From assembly GCF_002086695.1 (NCBI RefSeq), contig NZ_MVIH01000012.1:109767-173766 (forward strand): 64,000 bases of DNA, given 5' to 3'. The notes under the pieces were generated by a model that saw only the letters and a program-made list of their open reading frames with translations, made no database searches and was not told where the DNA came from. Shown in pieces: positions 1-7,495 of this stretch (positions are counted from its first letter, which is position 1; every line of letters begins with the position of its first letter). Source of the DNA: Mycolicibacterium rhodesiae. Lineage in GTDB: Bacteria > Actinomycetota > Actinomycetes > Mycobacteriales > Mycobacteriaceae. Position numbers and translations under genes: made by a program.

Positions 1-276
1 CGCTACAACTTCCAGTTCACCGGACAGCGGTTCTACCGGATTCGCGACGGTCGGCTGGACGGGCAGCTGCGCGACGTCGCGTATCAGGCCACCACCACCG
101 ATTTCTGGAATTCGATGGAAGCCGTTGGCGGGCCGCAGACCTGGCGACTGGGCGGGGCGTTCAATTGCGGCAAGGCCCAGCCCGGCCAGGTGGCCGCTGT
201 CAGCCACGGCTGCCCGTCGGCGTTGTTCCGCGGGGTGAACGTGCTCAACACACGCGAGGAAGCGGGCCACGCTTGA
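1..276 (+). CDS. tldD: TldD-like metalloprotease-family protein, C-terminal part only
   Basis: The frame is open from base 1 to a TGA at 274-276, so the start lies outside the window. The 91 visible residues contain GRLDGQLRDVAYQATTTDFW and a GGAFNCGKAQPGQ segment, which resemble the C-terminal end of TldD/PmbA-family proteins (peptide maturation or degradation, TldD-TldE heterodimer). The next gene, also TldD/PmbA-like, overlaps this stop codon, as expected for a co-translated TldD-TldE pair. Family assignment rests mainly on that pairing and on the C-terminal motif. The metal-binding HExxxH part would be upstream and cannot be checked here. Confidence 0.7.
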   Translation, partial: RYNFQFTGQRFYRIRDGRLDGQLRDVAYQATTTDFWNSMEAVGGPQTWRLGGAFNCGKAQPGQVAAVSHGCPSALFRGVNVLNTREEAGHA

Positions 277-1634
277 TCCCCGCCCAGCAGGTCGTCGAAC
301 TGGCATTGCAGGCCGCCACCGTCGACGAGACGATCGTGATCGTCACCGATCGCGCCGAGGCGTCGCTGCGGTGGGCCGGGAATTCGATGACCACCAACGG
401 TGTCTCGACCACCCGGTCGACGACCGTGATTTCGATTGTGCGCAAAGGCGATACGTCGCACACCGGTGCGGTCCGCAGCAGTGACGTGAACCCCGCCGCG
501 ATCGGGGTGTTGGTGGCGGCCGCCGAGCACGCCGCCCACGCCGCTCCAGAGGCCCGCGACAGTGCGCCGCTGCTGACCGGCAGCGGGACTCCCGGCGACT
601 GGAACGAGTCGATTCCGGAGACCGGCGCGGAGGTGTTCGCCGACGTCGCCGAATCGCTGTCGGGCGGATTCGGCCGCACCGACAGGTTGTACGGCTACGC
701 CCATCACGTCGTCGAGACGACGTTCCTGGCCACCTCGACCGGGATCCGGCGGCGCTTCACCCAGCCGACCGGGACCGTGGAGATCAACGCCAAACGCGAC
801 GGTGCCAGCGCGTGGGCGGGTATCAGCACGCCGTGGTTCACCGAGGTGCCCACCGACACGCTGCTCGACGATCTGGCGATGCGCCTCGGCTGGGCCGATC
901 GGACCGTCGAGCTGCCGGCCGGCCGCTACGAGACCTTGATGCCGCCGTCCGCGGTGGCCGACATGATGATCTACCTCGGCTGGTCGATGGACGGTCGCGG
1001 CGCCGAGGAGGGCCGGTCGGCGTTGTCGGCCCCCGGCGGCGGAACCCGGGTCGGGGAGAAGCTCACCCAACTGCCGCTGACGATGTACTGCGATCCGTTC
1101 GCCCCTGGACTGGAGTGTGCGCCGTTCGTGGCGGCCACCAGCGGTTCGGAGACGATCTCGGTGTTCGACAACGGGCTCGACATCGGGCGGGTCGACTGGA
1201 TCCGCGATGGTGCCATCAACGCGCTGGCCTACCCTCGGGCCGCGGCCGCCGAGTTCGGCACCTCGGTCGCGGTACCGGCAGACAACCTGCTGATGACCGG
1301 TGGCAGCGCCGACTTGGCCGACATGGTGGCGGCCACTGAGCGCGGGCTGCTGCTGACCACGCTGTGGTACATCCGCACCGTCGATCCGACCACCCTGCTG
1401 CTGACCGGGTTGACCCGCGACGGGGTGTACCTGATCGAAGACGGTGAAGTCACGGGCGCGGTCAACAATTTCCGCTTCAACGAGAGCCCGCTGGATCTGC
1501 TGCGGCGCGCCACCGAAGCGGGCGTGCCCGAGCAGACGTTGCCCCGCGAATGGGGGGACTGGGCGACCCGGGCGGTAATGCCGACGCTGCGAATCCCCGA
1601 CTTCCACATGTCGTCGGTGAGTCAAGCGCAATAA
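273..1634 (+). CDS. tldE: TldE/PmbA-like partner of the TldD-type protease
   Basis: Codes for 453 residues if started at the TTG at 273-275, which overlaps the TGA of the upstream gene (TTGA) and suggests translational coupling. An upstream in-frame start at 165 would add 36 residues lying wholly inside the tldD gene and is unlikely. The N-terminus (IPAQQVVELALQAA, then DEAT-like TVDETIVIVTDR) and the C-terminal half (FDNGLDIGRVDWIRDG, FRFNESPLDLL) fit the TldD/PmbA fold. Length matches actinobacterial TldE homologues (about 450-460 aa; Mtb Rv2314c is this type). Known pairs form a hollow heterodimeric protease acting on unfolded peptides; the substrate here is unknown. No HExxxH motif is visible, as expected for the E subunit. 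Confidence 0.8.
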   Translation: MIPAQQVVELALQAATVDETIVIVTDRAEASLRWAGNSMTTNGVSTTRSTTVISIVRKGDTSHTGAVRSSDVNPAAIGVLVAAAEHAAHAAPEARDSAPLLTGSGTPGDWNESIPETGAEVFADVAESLSGGFGRTDRLYGYAHHVVETTFLATSTGIRRRFTQPTGTVEINAKRDGASAWAGISTPWFTEVPTDTLLDDLAMRLGWADRTVELPAGRYETLMPPSAVADMMIYLGWSMDGRGAEEGRSALSAPGGGTRVGEKLTQLPLTMYCDPFAPGLECAPFVAATSGSETISVFDNGLDIGRVDWIRDGAINALAYPRAAAAEFGTSVAVPADNLLMTGGSADLADMVAATERGLLLTTLWYIRTVDPTTLLLTGLTRDGVYLIEDGEVTGAVNNFRFNESPLDLLRRATEAGVPEQTLPREWGDWATRAVMPTLRIPDFHMSSVSQAQ

Positions 1635-1641
1635 TCGGCAG

Positions 1642-2484
1642 ATGGCCGATGATCTCGATGCTGTCCTGACCCAGTTGGTGGTGCAATCGCCGGCCGACTT
1701 GCAGCGTCTGGTGGGGCTGATTCGCACCACCTGTGGCGACACCCTTTCGTTGACTCCGCTGCCCGCGCAGACGCCGGTGAGCGCTCCTGAGTTGGACGAC
1801 GAGAAGGTGGTGGCCGAGTTCGCCGAGCAGTTCAGCGTCGACGTCTCGGCGATCTCCGACCGTCAGCGGGAGGCGCTGACGGGTGCGCTCGGTGCGGCGA
1901 GCTTCGCCGCGGTCATCCAGATGTTCTTCGCCGACTTCCTGCCGCGGGTGCGCAACGGGTTGGAGGTGCTCGGGCTACCGGTCGGCTGGGTGCCCGAGGC
2001 ACCGGTGTGGGATCCGGGCATCGACGCCGGTGACGTGTTGTTCAACCAGCTGCTGCCCGGGGTGGCGCGGTTGCGGTCGCTGGATCCGGTCACCACCGAG
2101 GTGGTACGGCTGCGCGGAGCTGTCGCGCACAACTGTCGGCTGTGCAAATCACTGCGGGAGAGCAAGGCTTTGGACGCCGGCGGCAGCGAGTCGATGTACG
2201 ACGACATCGAGCACTTCGAGGCGTCCGAACTGCTGACCGATGCGCACAAGGCGGCGCTGCGGTATGCCGACGCGCTGATCTGGTCACCGGCACGGATCAG
2301 TCCGGCGGTGGCTTCCGGTGTGCGGGAGCACTTCTCGCAGGAGCAGGCCCGTGAGCTGACGCTGGACGTGATGCGCAATGCCAGCAACAAGATCGCGGTG
2401 TCGTTGAAGGCCGATCAGGCCCGCGTCGAAGAGGGCACCGAGCGCTACCTCATCGACGAGGACGGTCAGACCGTCTTCGCCTGA
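1642..2484 (+). CDS. AhpD-fold / carboxymuconolactone decarboxylase-like protein
   Basis: 280 residues, starting at ATG 7 nt after the tldE stop, so probably in the same operon. The C-terminal half carries an AhpD-type segment: a CRLC redox pair (C165, C168) preceded by a histidine (H163), then a helical stretch LTDAHKAALRYADALI. In AhpD proteins such a CxxC with nearby His carries out thiol-peroxidase or disulfide chemistry. The first 110 residues have no recognisable domain. The gene ends 19 bp inside the convergent threonine-aldolase-like gene. A peroxidase-like or antioxidant role is inferred from the motif only. Confidence 0.65.
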   Translation: MADDLDAVLTQLVVQSPADLQRLVGLIRTTCGDTLSLTPLPAQTPVSAPELDDEKVVAEFAEQFSVDVSAISDRQREALTGALGAASFAAVIQMFFADFLPRVRNGLEVLGLPVGWVPEAPVWDPGIDAGDVLFNQLLPGVARLRSLDPVTTEVVRLRGAVAHNCRLCKSLRESKALDAGGSESMYDDIEHFEASELLTDAHKAALRYADALIWSPARISPAVASGVREHFSQEQARELTLDVMRNASNKIAVSLKADQARVEEGTERYLIDEDGQTVFA

Positions 2485-3506
2485 GCGAGTGCAGCCAGGG
2501 CGGCATCGACGTCGGCGTCGGTGGTCGCCCACGAACAGACGAACCGGGCGGCGGGCTTGTGGGGGTCGGGGACATGTACGGCGAAGTGTTGTCGCACTGC
2601 GGCCAGCGCGTCGGCGGGCAGGTCGACGAACACTTCGTTGGCGTCGGTGGCCGATGCCAGGTGCAGGCCCAGTGCGGTCAAGCCTGAGCTGAGCTTTTGT
2701 GCCATGGCGTTCGCGTGTGCGGCCGTCTCGAGCCAGACGCCGTCGGTGAGCATGGCGTCGAATTGTGCTGCGACATAACGGTGTTTGCTGGCCAGGTGGC
2801 CGATCTGCTTCTGGACGAACTCGATACCGGTGAAGTGTTCGGGGCGGCGCACCAGGATCGCGTCACCGAACAGCATGCCGTTCTTGGTGCCGCCCACCGT
2901 GACGATGTCGGCGTCGCCGACAGCAGCGAGGGGAGAGACCTCAAGGGCCGCAATCGCGTTGGCGACTCGGGAACCGTCGACGTGGACCAACAGGTCGAGC
3001 TTGTGGGCGTGGTTGACGAACGCGGTGATGGCCTCGGGCTGCCAGACGCGGCCGTTCTCGGTGGATTGGGTGATGGTGACGATGCGCGGTTGGGAGTGGT
3101 GCACCTCGCCGCGGCGGGTGATGCGGCGGTCCAGCAGAGCCGGGTCGATCAGGCCGTCATCGCTGGGCAGGGCGACGAGGCTGGCGCCGGAAACCCGGAC
3201 AGGACCGCCGGCTTCGTCGAGCAGGCTGTGGGCGACGTCGCTGCAGAGGATTTCGTGCCAGGGCCGCACGGCGGCACTGAGAGCGATGATGTTCGCACCG
3301 GTTCCGGTGAAGGCGAACAGGACATCGGCGCCGGGGGAGTCGAAGGTGCTGCGGACGCGCTCGGCCGCGCGTTGAGTGATGAGGTCAGCGCCGTAGGACA
3401 TGACAGCGCCGTCATTGGCGGCGTGGAGCGCCTCGAGAGCGCGGGGGTGTGCGGGAGCGGCGTTGTCGGAGGCGAAAGCGCTGGAGGGGATCGGCACGGT
3501 AACCAT
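2466..3506 (-). CDS. Low-specificity L-threonine aldolase / beta-eliminating lyase family
   Basis: 346 residues from the ATG at 3504-3506; a longer open frame upstream (to 3731) is antisense to the GAF gene and is not believed. It is a PLP fold type I enzyme: the N-terminus SFASDNAAPAHP-type motif, an HVDGSRVANA segment with the conserved Asp, and the PLP lysine in VGGTKNG (K208). Family members cleave L-threonine or L-allo-threonine to glycine and acetaldehyde in the cytoplasm. The 3' end overlaps the convergent AhpD-like gene by 19 bp. Start separated by 61 bp from the divergent GAF gene, so promoters for both lie there. Confidence 0.8.
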   Translation of the reverse strand: MVTVPIPSSAFASDNAAPAHPRALEALHAANDGAVMSYGADLITQRAAERVRSTFDSPGADVLFAFTGTGANIIALSAAVRPWHEILCSDVAHSLLDEAGGPVRVSGASLVALPSDDGLIDPALLDRRITRRGEVHHSQPRIVTITQSTENGRVWQPEAITAFVNHAHKLDLLVHVDGSRVANAIAALEVSPLAAVGDADIVTVGGTKNGMLFGDAILVRRPEHFTGIEFVQKQIGHLASKHRYVAAQFDAMLTDGVWLETAAHANAMAQKLSSGLTALGLHLASATDANEVFVDLPADALAAVRQHFAVHVPDPHKPAARFVCSWATTDADVDAALAALAQAKTV

Positions 3507-3567
3507 CGTGCACCGCGCGGTGAGCGAAAGTGTTGCCGCCTGCTTCGGGCGCCGGGAGACTGGAGCG

Positions 3568-4065
3568 ATGTCTGAAGCCGAACCCCACAAGACGGACACC
3601 ACCGCGGGCCTCAAACCGCTGGCCGGCCAGCTCGAGAAGATCGCCGAGCTCCTCGGGGTGAAGTCGGTTTTGGTGATGCGCTCCGACGCCGATTCGATGG
3701 TGGTCGCGGCGACTGCCGGTGAGGCCACCAAGCACTACGCGGTGGGGGCGGCCGGCAAGAAAGCCCTCGGCGACGGGTCCCGGGTGCCGCTGTACTGCGA
3801 GAAGGTGGTCGACGCCGACAGCCCGCTGTTCGTGCGGGATTCACGCGCGGATGCGACGTTCGCCGGCAACGAGGACGAGACGGAGTTCGGCCTGCACAAC
3901 TATCTGGGCCTGCCGGTGCACGACGCGGCGGGAACCGTGGTGGGCACGGTGTGCGTGCTCGACGACTCGGCACGCGAATACACCGACGAGGAGCGCGAGC
4001 AGCTTTCGGCGTTCCGCGGTGACGTCGAAGCGGTGCTGCGGAACGACGGCACCGCCCTGGGCTGA
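3568..4065 (+). CDS. GAF-domain protein
   Basis: 165 residues from the ATG at 3568, preceded by GGGAGACTGGAG. The whole protein after residue 20 reads as one GAF domain: an N-terminal helix (LKPLAGQLEKIAELLGVKSVLVMRS), the strand YCEKVV followed by PLFVRDSRADATFAGNEDE, and the GLPVHDAAGTVVGTVCVLDD core typical of GAF domains. There is no kinase, cyclase or DNA-binding domain attached, so it is a stand-alone GAF sensor or enzyme of the fRMsr-like size class. The catalytic cysteine set of free-methionine-R-sulfoxide reductase is not obvious: only Cys residues in YCEK and GTVCVL are seen. Function not assignable. Confidence 0.75.
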   Translation: MSEAEPHKTDTTAGLKPLAGQLEKIAELLGVKSVLVMRSDADSMVVAATAGEATKHYAVGAAGKKALGDGSRVPLYCEKVVDADSPLFVRDSRADATFAGNEDETEFGLHNYLGLPVHDAAGTVVGTVCVLDDSAREYTDEEREQLSAFRGDVEAVLRNDGTALG

Positions 4066-4120
4066 GGCTGACCTTCTGCCTCAAGGTCTGGCGGACATGC
4101 GACGATAGGTTCCGCAGCAG

Positions 4121-4194
4121 GGGGCGGTAGCTCAGTTGGTTAGAGCCGTGGACTCATAATCCATTGGTCGCGGGTTCGAGCCCCGCCCGCCCTA
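4121..4194 (+). tRNA. tRNA with CAT anticodon (elongator Met, or Ile2)
   Basis: 74 nt fold as a full cloverleaf: acceptor 4121-4127 with 4187-4193, D-stem GCTC/GAGC, anticodon stem GTGGA/TCCAT with loop CTCATAA (anticodon CAT), T-stem GCGGG/CCCGC with TTCGAGC loop, discriminator A at 4194, no encoded CCA. The first acceptor pair is G1-U72 wobble. CAT can be elongator methionine or lysidine-modified isoleucine; which one cannot be settled here. The last 30 nt of the gene are part of the 32-bp repeat described separately, so the 3' end may have been supplied by an integrated element. Confidence 0.93.
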
Positions 4195-4196
4195 CT
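4165..4196 (+). repeat. 32-bp direct repeat, copy 1 (candidate att site in tRNA 3' end)
   Basis: Identical over 32 bp to 6625-6656. It covers the tRNA variable loop end, T-arm, 3' acceptor strand and two bases past the discriminator. After two mismatches the sequence AGCAGGT also matches (4199-4205 and 6659-6665). T-arm plus acceptor is the usual attachment target of tyrosine-recombinase elements. Confidence 0.9.
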
Positions 4197-4306
4197 TCAG
4201 CAGGTGTATGAGCTCGGTTGGTGCTTGACGTTGTGGCTTCGGGCAAACCTTCACACCCGCGATGGCACTCGACAAGCGCAGGCGTGGTTTCGACCACTAA
4301 ATTTCT

Positions 4307-4332
4307 ACTCTCACCTTAGGTAAGAGTATGGT
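4307..4332 (+). promoter_or_regulatory. MerR-type operator/promoter ahead of the SulP gene
   Basis: A 21-bp dyad lies at 4307-4327: arms ACTCT-c-ACC and GGT-a-AGAGT around a TTA centre. A -10-like TATGGT (4327-4332) abuts its right end, and a weak -35 candidate (TTTCTA, 4302-4307) abuts its left, giving the long 19-bp spacer typical of MerR-activated promoters. The MerR gene on the same island is the obvious candidate to bind here. The 4195-4490 stretch holds nothing else that I can recognise. Confidence 0.55.
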
Positions 4333-4490
4333 TCGTTTGGGGCAGCTGCCTGAGTGACCCGCCCCAAAAGGCGGTGCAGGGTTCCGCCGGTTCGCATTGT
4401 CGCGACTGCCGCTTACAGAGAACATCTTGGTGTGCACGGTGGTGCGTACCCAATCGAACGGATGCCGTGTCATCTCAACAGCTTTCGCCT

Positions 4491-6011
4491 ATGTCTAACG
4501 TGCGTGAGGCGGGCGATCCCAGCACGTCGGTCATGGCTGCTCTGCGCTCACCCAAGAGACTCAAGGTAGAAACACTTGCCGGATTGGTAGTGGCCCTCGC
4601 TCTCATCCCGGAGGCCATTTCGTTCTCGATCATCGCGGGGGTGGACCCTCGCGTCGGATTGTTCGCCTCCTTCACGATGGCGGTGACCATCGCGATCACC
4701 GGGGGTCGTCCCGCAATGATCTCGGCGGCAACTGGTTCAATCGCACTGGTCATCGCGCCGTTGGTCCGTGAGCACGGTCTCGATTACCTCATCGTCACGG
4801 TTTTGCTGGGTGGTGTGTTGCAGATCGTGCTTAGCCTGCTCGGCGTCGCTCGGCTGATGCGTTTCGTCCCGCGCAGTGTGATGGTGGGATTCGTCAACGC
4901 TCTGGCGATCCTGATCTTCCTATCCCAGATGCCCTACCTGATCGGTGTGCCCGCCTTGGTCTACCCGTTCGTCGGGGTCGGCCTGTTGATCATGGTGTTC
5001 CTCCCACGGCTGACCACAGCTATCCCCGCGCCGCTGATCGCCATCGTGATCCTCACCGCGGCCGTACTGGCCCTGAAGGTCCACATCCCCAACGTCGGAG
5101 ACGAAGGGGAGCTTCCAACGAGTCTGCCGACATTGTTCATCCCCCATGTCCCCCTCAACCTCAACACGCTGTCGATCATCGCCCCTTACGCGCTGGCGAT
5201 GGCTTTGGTGGGACTGTTGGAGTCGCTACTGACGGCCAAATTGGTCGATGACATTACCGACACCCACAGCGACAAAACCCGCGAGAGTTGGGGACAGGGC
5301 GTCGCCAACATCGTGACCGGATTGTTCGGTGGCATGGGTGGTTGCGCGATGATCGGCCAAACCATGATCAACGTCAAGGTCGCCGGTGCCCGCACCCGTA
5401 TCTCGACGTTCCTGGCCGGTCTGTTCCTGCTGGGACTGGTCGTCGGACTCCGCGACATCGTCGGCCTGATCCCGATGGCCGCACTGGTCGCGGTGATGAT
5501 CATGGTGTCGGTCGGCACGATGGATTGGCACAGCATCTCGCCCTCCACGCTGCGCCGAATGCCACGCAGCGAAACCCTCGTCATGCTCGCCACCGTGGTC
5601 ATCACCGTCGCAACCAACAACCTCGCCTACGGCGTCATCGTGGGCGCGCTGACCGCGATGGTCCTCTTCGCCCGCCGCGTTGCGCATCTGGTCACCGTGC
5701 AGAAGGTCAGTGCGCCTGACGGTCCCGACGTCGAATCCAAGCCCGACACAGTCACTTACCGAGTGACAGGGGAACTGTTCTTTGCTTCGAGCAATGACCT
5801 CGTCTACCAGTTCAACTACACCGATGACCCGCACAATGTCGTGATCGACATGTCGGACTCACACATCTGGGACGCCTCTACCGTCGCCGCGTTGGACGCG
5901 GTGACCACGAAATATCACGCCAAGGGCAAGCGCGTCGACATCATCGGTCTCAACACCGATTCTGCCGACCGGCATGATCGGCTCTCCGGGATGCTCGGCG
6001 CTGGACACTGA
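4491..6011 (+). CDS. SulP family inorganic anion transporter with C-terminal STAS domain
   Basis: 506 residues from the ATG at 4491. A longer frame from GTG 4374 exists but its extra 39 residues are Cys/Arg-rich and not SulP-like. The N-terminal membrane part begins VETLAGLVVALALIPEAISFSIIAG, the SulP family signature, and continues with about a dozen hydrophobic segments to about residue 390. The C-terminal roughly 100 residues form a STAS domain (VVIDMSDSHIWDASTVAALD). The family moves sulfate, bicarbonate or other anions across the inner membrane; substrate not predictable. No clear Shine-Dalgarno precedes the start. It lies on the tRNA-bounded segment, with the MerR gene 153 bp downstream. 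Confidence 0.88.
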   Translation: MSNVREAGDPSTSVMAALRSPKRLKVETLAGLVVALALIPEAISFSIIAGVDPRVGLFASFTMAVTIAITGGRPAMISAATGSIALVIAPLVREHGLDYLIVTVLLGGVLQIVLSLLGVARLMRFVPRSVMVGFVNALAILIFLSQMPYLIGVPALVYPFVGVGLLIMVFLPRLTTAIPAPLIAIVILTAAVLALKVHIPNVGDEGELPTSLPTLFIPHVPLNLNTLSIIAPYALAMALVGLLESLLTAKLVDDITDTHSDKTRESWGQGVANIVTGLFGGMGGCAMIGQTMINVKVAGARTRISTFLAGLFLLGLVVGLRDIVGLIPMAALVAVMIMVSVGTMDWHSISPSTLRRMPRSETLVMLATVVITVATNNLAYGVIVGALTAMVLFARRVAHLVTVQKVSAPDGPDVESKPDTVTYRVTGELFFASSNDLVYQFNYTDDPHNVVIDMSDSHIWDASTVAALDAVTTKYHAKGKRVDIIGLNTDSADRHDRLSGMLGAGH

Positions 6012-6164
6012 TTGAATCCAGGTCTCGGCCAGCCTCTCTAGCTGACTTCTACCCCAAAGGTCCGGTGTCGCGGCAAGCTGAAGGCCGTCGCAGCGTCGTT
6101 AGAGTGGGAACGGCCTGGGAGCGAATAGAGATGAGGCAAGGTGCGCGACGGTGACGAGGGGCAG

Positions 6165-6554
6165 ATGCAGATCGGGCAAGTCGCTGCCCGCACCGAGTTG
6201 TCCATCACCACAGTTCGTCACTACGACGAGGTCGGCCTGGTGACACCATCGGCTCGCTCGACAGGTGGCTTCCGCCTCTACACCGATGCCGATGTCGAGC
6301 GCTTGCTGGTAATTCGGCGCATGAAGCCGCTGGGGTTCACCCTCGCCGAAATGAAGGACCTACTCGACTCGCTCGACATCCTCAACAGCGACGCAACGTC
6401 GCAGGAACAGCGTGCGACCGCAGCCGGCATTCTCCGAGGGTGCCGTTCCAAGGCCGAACAGAGCGTCGCAAAGTTGAGAAAACACCTCGCCTACGCAGAG
6501 GAGCTGAGCGACCTGCTCTCCGACGGCGCGGCCGAACTTACCGGCCAAGGCTAG
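6165..6554 (+). CDS. MerR family transcriptional regulator
   Basis: 129 residues from the ATG at 6165, which has GAGGGG 4 nt upstream; an in-frame GTG at 6141 would add 8 residues without similarity to MerR starts. Residues 1-70 are a typical MerR winged-helix DNA-binding domain (MQIGQVAARTELSITTVRHY, then RLYTDADVERLLVIRRMKPLGF). The rest is a coiled-coil dimerisation helix. Only one cysteine (in ILRGCRSK) follows, so the two- or three-Cys metal sites of MerR, ZntR or CueR are absent and the signal is unknown. Probably controls the SulP gene through the dyad at 4307-4327. Confidence 0.85.
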   Translation: MQIGQVAARTELSITTVRHYDEVGLVTPSARSTGGFRLYTDADVERLLVIRRMKPLGFTLAEMKDLLDSLDILNSDATSQEQRATAAGILRGCRSKAEQSVAKLRKHLAYAEELSDLLSDGAAELTGQG

Positions 6555-6624
6555 GCCCGTTCGAGCTGAAGATCTTGACGCTGCTCACGCAGCCGAGCTC
6601 CTCAAACCCGTTGCGCTGCAATAG

Positions 6625-6656
6625 TGGTCGCGGGTTCGAGCCCCGCCCGCCCTACT
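6625..6656 (+). repeat. 32-bp direct repeat, copy 2 (tRNA 3'-end duplicate, candidate att site)
   Basis: Exact copy of 4165-4196. Only the T-arm and acceptor 3' half are present. The preceding bases (CTGCAATAG) do not continue the tRNA, so this is not a second tRNA gene. It marks the right end of the proposed island. Confidence 0.9.
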
Positions 6657-6677
6657 GAAGCAGGTCCCACACGCAAA

Positions 6678-6719
6678 CGATGTCCCGAGACACCGCGTAC
6701 ACGGAGTCTCGGGACATCG
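6678..6719. repeat. 14-bp perfect inverted repeat beside the att copy
   Basis: Arms CGATGTCCCGAGAC (6678-6691) and its exact reverse complement (6706-6719) around a 14-nt loop, 21 bp outside the right att copy. It could be a terminator-like hairpin for the minus-strand gene at 6776-6931, or the remains of insertion-sequence ends, since similar TGTCCCGAGAC ends are plausible for IS481-like elements. No transposase is nearby. Confidence 0.6.
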
Positions 6720-6775
6720 GAAGTCGATCAATGCCCCCGGGCGACCCGGCGGCACTCACGCGCCGCGACGCGGCG

Positions 6776-6931
6776 CTAGAACCAGACTTTCCGGCCACCC
6801 ACCGGGCGCCCCACTGCTCCGAGGATCCACAGCACAACGCCGACCACGACGAGGATGCCACCGATGGTGTAGAGGATTGACAGGCTGGTGAAGTAGCCGA
6901 TCAAGAGCAGGATGATGCCGAGGACAATCAT
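6776..6931 (-). CDS. 51-residue hydrophobic membrane protein (DUF6131-like)
   Basis: Reading the minus strand from ATG (6929-6931) to TAG (6776-6778) gives MIVLGIILLLIGYFTSL..., two hydrophobic segments (about residues 2-13 and 20-40) joined by SLSILYT, then a basic tail GRPVGGRKVWF. Such tiny two-helix proteins are common in mycobacteria and are annotated as DUF6131; their role is unknown. There is no overlapping alternative gene on the other strand. It lies downstream of the CsbD-like gene on the same strand, separated by a hairpin. Confidence 0.7.
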   Translation of the reverse strand: MIVLGIILLLIGYFTSLSILYTIGGILVVVGVVLWILGAVGRPVGGRKVWF

Positions 6932-7027
6932 GTTTCATCCGTTCGTAGAGCGTGTGTAGCGATGTCGTACTGCGCCTAGGGAATTGCCGGATCTGTCATT
7001 TTCAAACCGGGCGCCCAAACAGCAGTT

Positions 7028-7071
7028 GGGGATGCGTCGTGCGGCAAACCTCGGCGGCGCAACGCATCCCC
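7028..7071 (-). terminator. Candidate terminator downstream of the CsbD-like gene
   Basis: GGGGATGCGT (7028-7037) pairs perfectly with ACGCATCCCC (7062-7071) across a 24-nt loop, starting 14 bp beyond the CsbD-like stop. No U-tract follows, as usual in mycobacteria. Confidence 0.45.
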
Positions 7072-7085
7072 GCGCAACAGCTGAA

Positions 7086-7316
7086 TTATTCGGCGGCCTT
7101 CTGGCGAGCCTCGGCGGCCTGCTCCGCGGTGCGAGCAGCTTCGGCTTCGGCCTCTTTCTTCGCTACATCGCGGGCAGCGTCAGCCTTGTCCTGCTGTGCG
7201 CGGCCTTCTTCCCGCAGGTCGTCCTTGTCGGCGACGATGCCGATGACTTCCTTGGCCTTGCCCTTGACGTCTTCGACGATGCCTTTGACGGCTTCTTCGG
7301 GTCCGCTGTCGCCCAT
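7086..7316 (-). CDS. CsbD-family stress protein (microaggregate-binding protein 1-like)
   Basis: 76 residues, highly charged and alanine-rich. The N-terminal half EEAVKGIVEDVKGKAKEVIG is the CsbD motif; the C-terminal half (AAKKEAEAEAARTAEQAAE type) forms a long amphipathic helix. Mycobacterial homologues are annotated as microaggregate-binding protein 1, but most CsbD proteins are general-stress proteins of unknown mechanism. The start ATG at 7316 has GGAAGGAA upstream. A SigF-like promoter lies 39-65 bp upstream, in keeping with stress induction. Confidence 0.8.
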   Translation of the reverse strand: MGDSGPEEAVKGIVEDVKGKAKEVIGIVADKDDLREEGRAQQDKADAARDVAKKEAEAEAARTAEQAAEARQKAAE

Positions 7317-7354
7317 GAGTGTTCCTTCCGTTCAGGTCAGGTGTACAGCGCTAT

Positions 7355-7381
7355 ATACCCGCCATCAGCGAAGGTTCAATC
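7355..7381 (-). promoter_or_regulatory. SigF-like promoter of the CsbD-like gene
   Basis: On the minus strand, GATT (7381-7378) and GGGTAT (7360-7355) are separated by 17 bp. Mycobacterial SigF promoters read GTTT, 15-17 bp, GGGTAT, so the -10 is perfect and the -35 matches 3 of 4. Confidence 0.5.
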
Positions 7382-7495
7382 GTCGACTTCTGTGACGCCG
7401 CGCACCGCCGTAAGTGTGAATCAGCGGAACGTTCCGGCCGGCGTTGGACGTTCCTATGATCTGTACCGTCGATCGTCAGAAACGAGGCACCCCCA

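Larger units (their letters stand above)
4197..6656. mobile_element. Candidate 2.46-kb tRNA-integrated mini-island
   Basis: The segment is bounded on the left by an intact tRNA gene and on the right by an exact copy of that gene's 3' 32 bp, the signature of site-specific integration into a tRNA gene. It holds only a SulP transporter gene, a MerR regulator gene and their control region. No integrase, excisionase or transposase is present, so it is either a decayed element or one mobilised by an integrase encoded elsewhere. The stretch after the tRNA looks less GC-rich than neighbouring genes, by eye. Confidence 0.65.

Noticed and set aside
84..1742. 552-residue minus-strand frame over the tldE gene
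   Set aside because: Arg/Gly/Pro-rich antisense shadow typical of high-GC DNA; no domain, and the plus-strand TldE frame is convincing.
6625..6656. Second tRNA gene
   Set aside because: Only the T-arm and acceptor 3' half exist; no D-arm or anticodon arm upstream.
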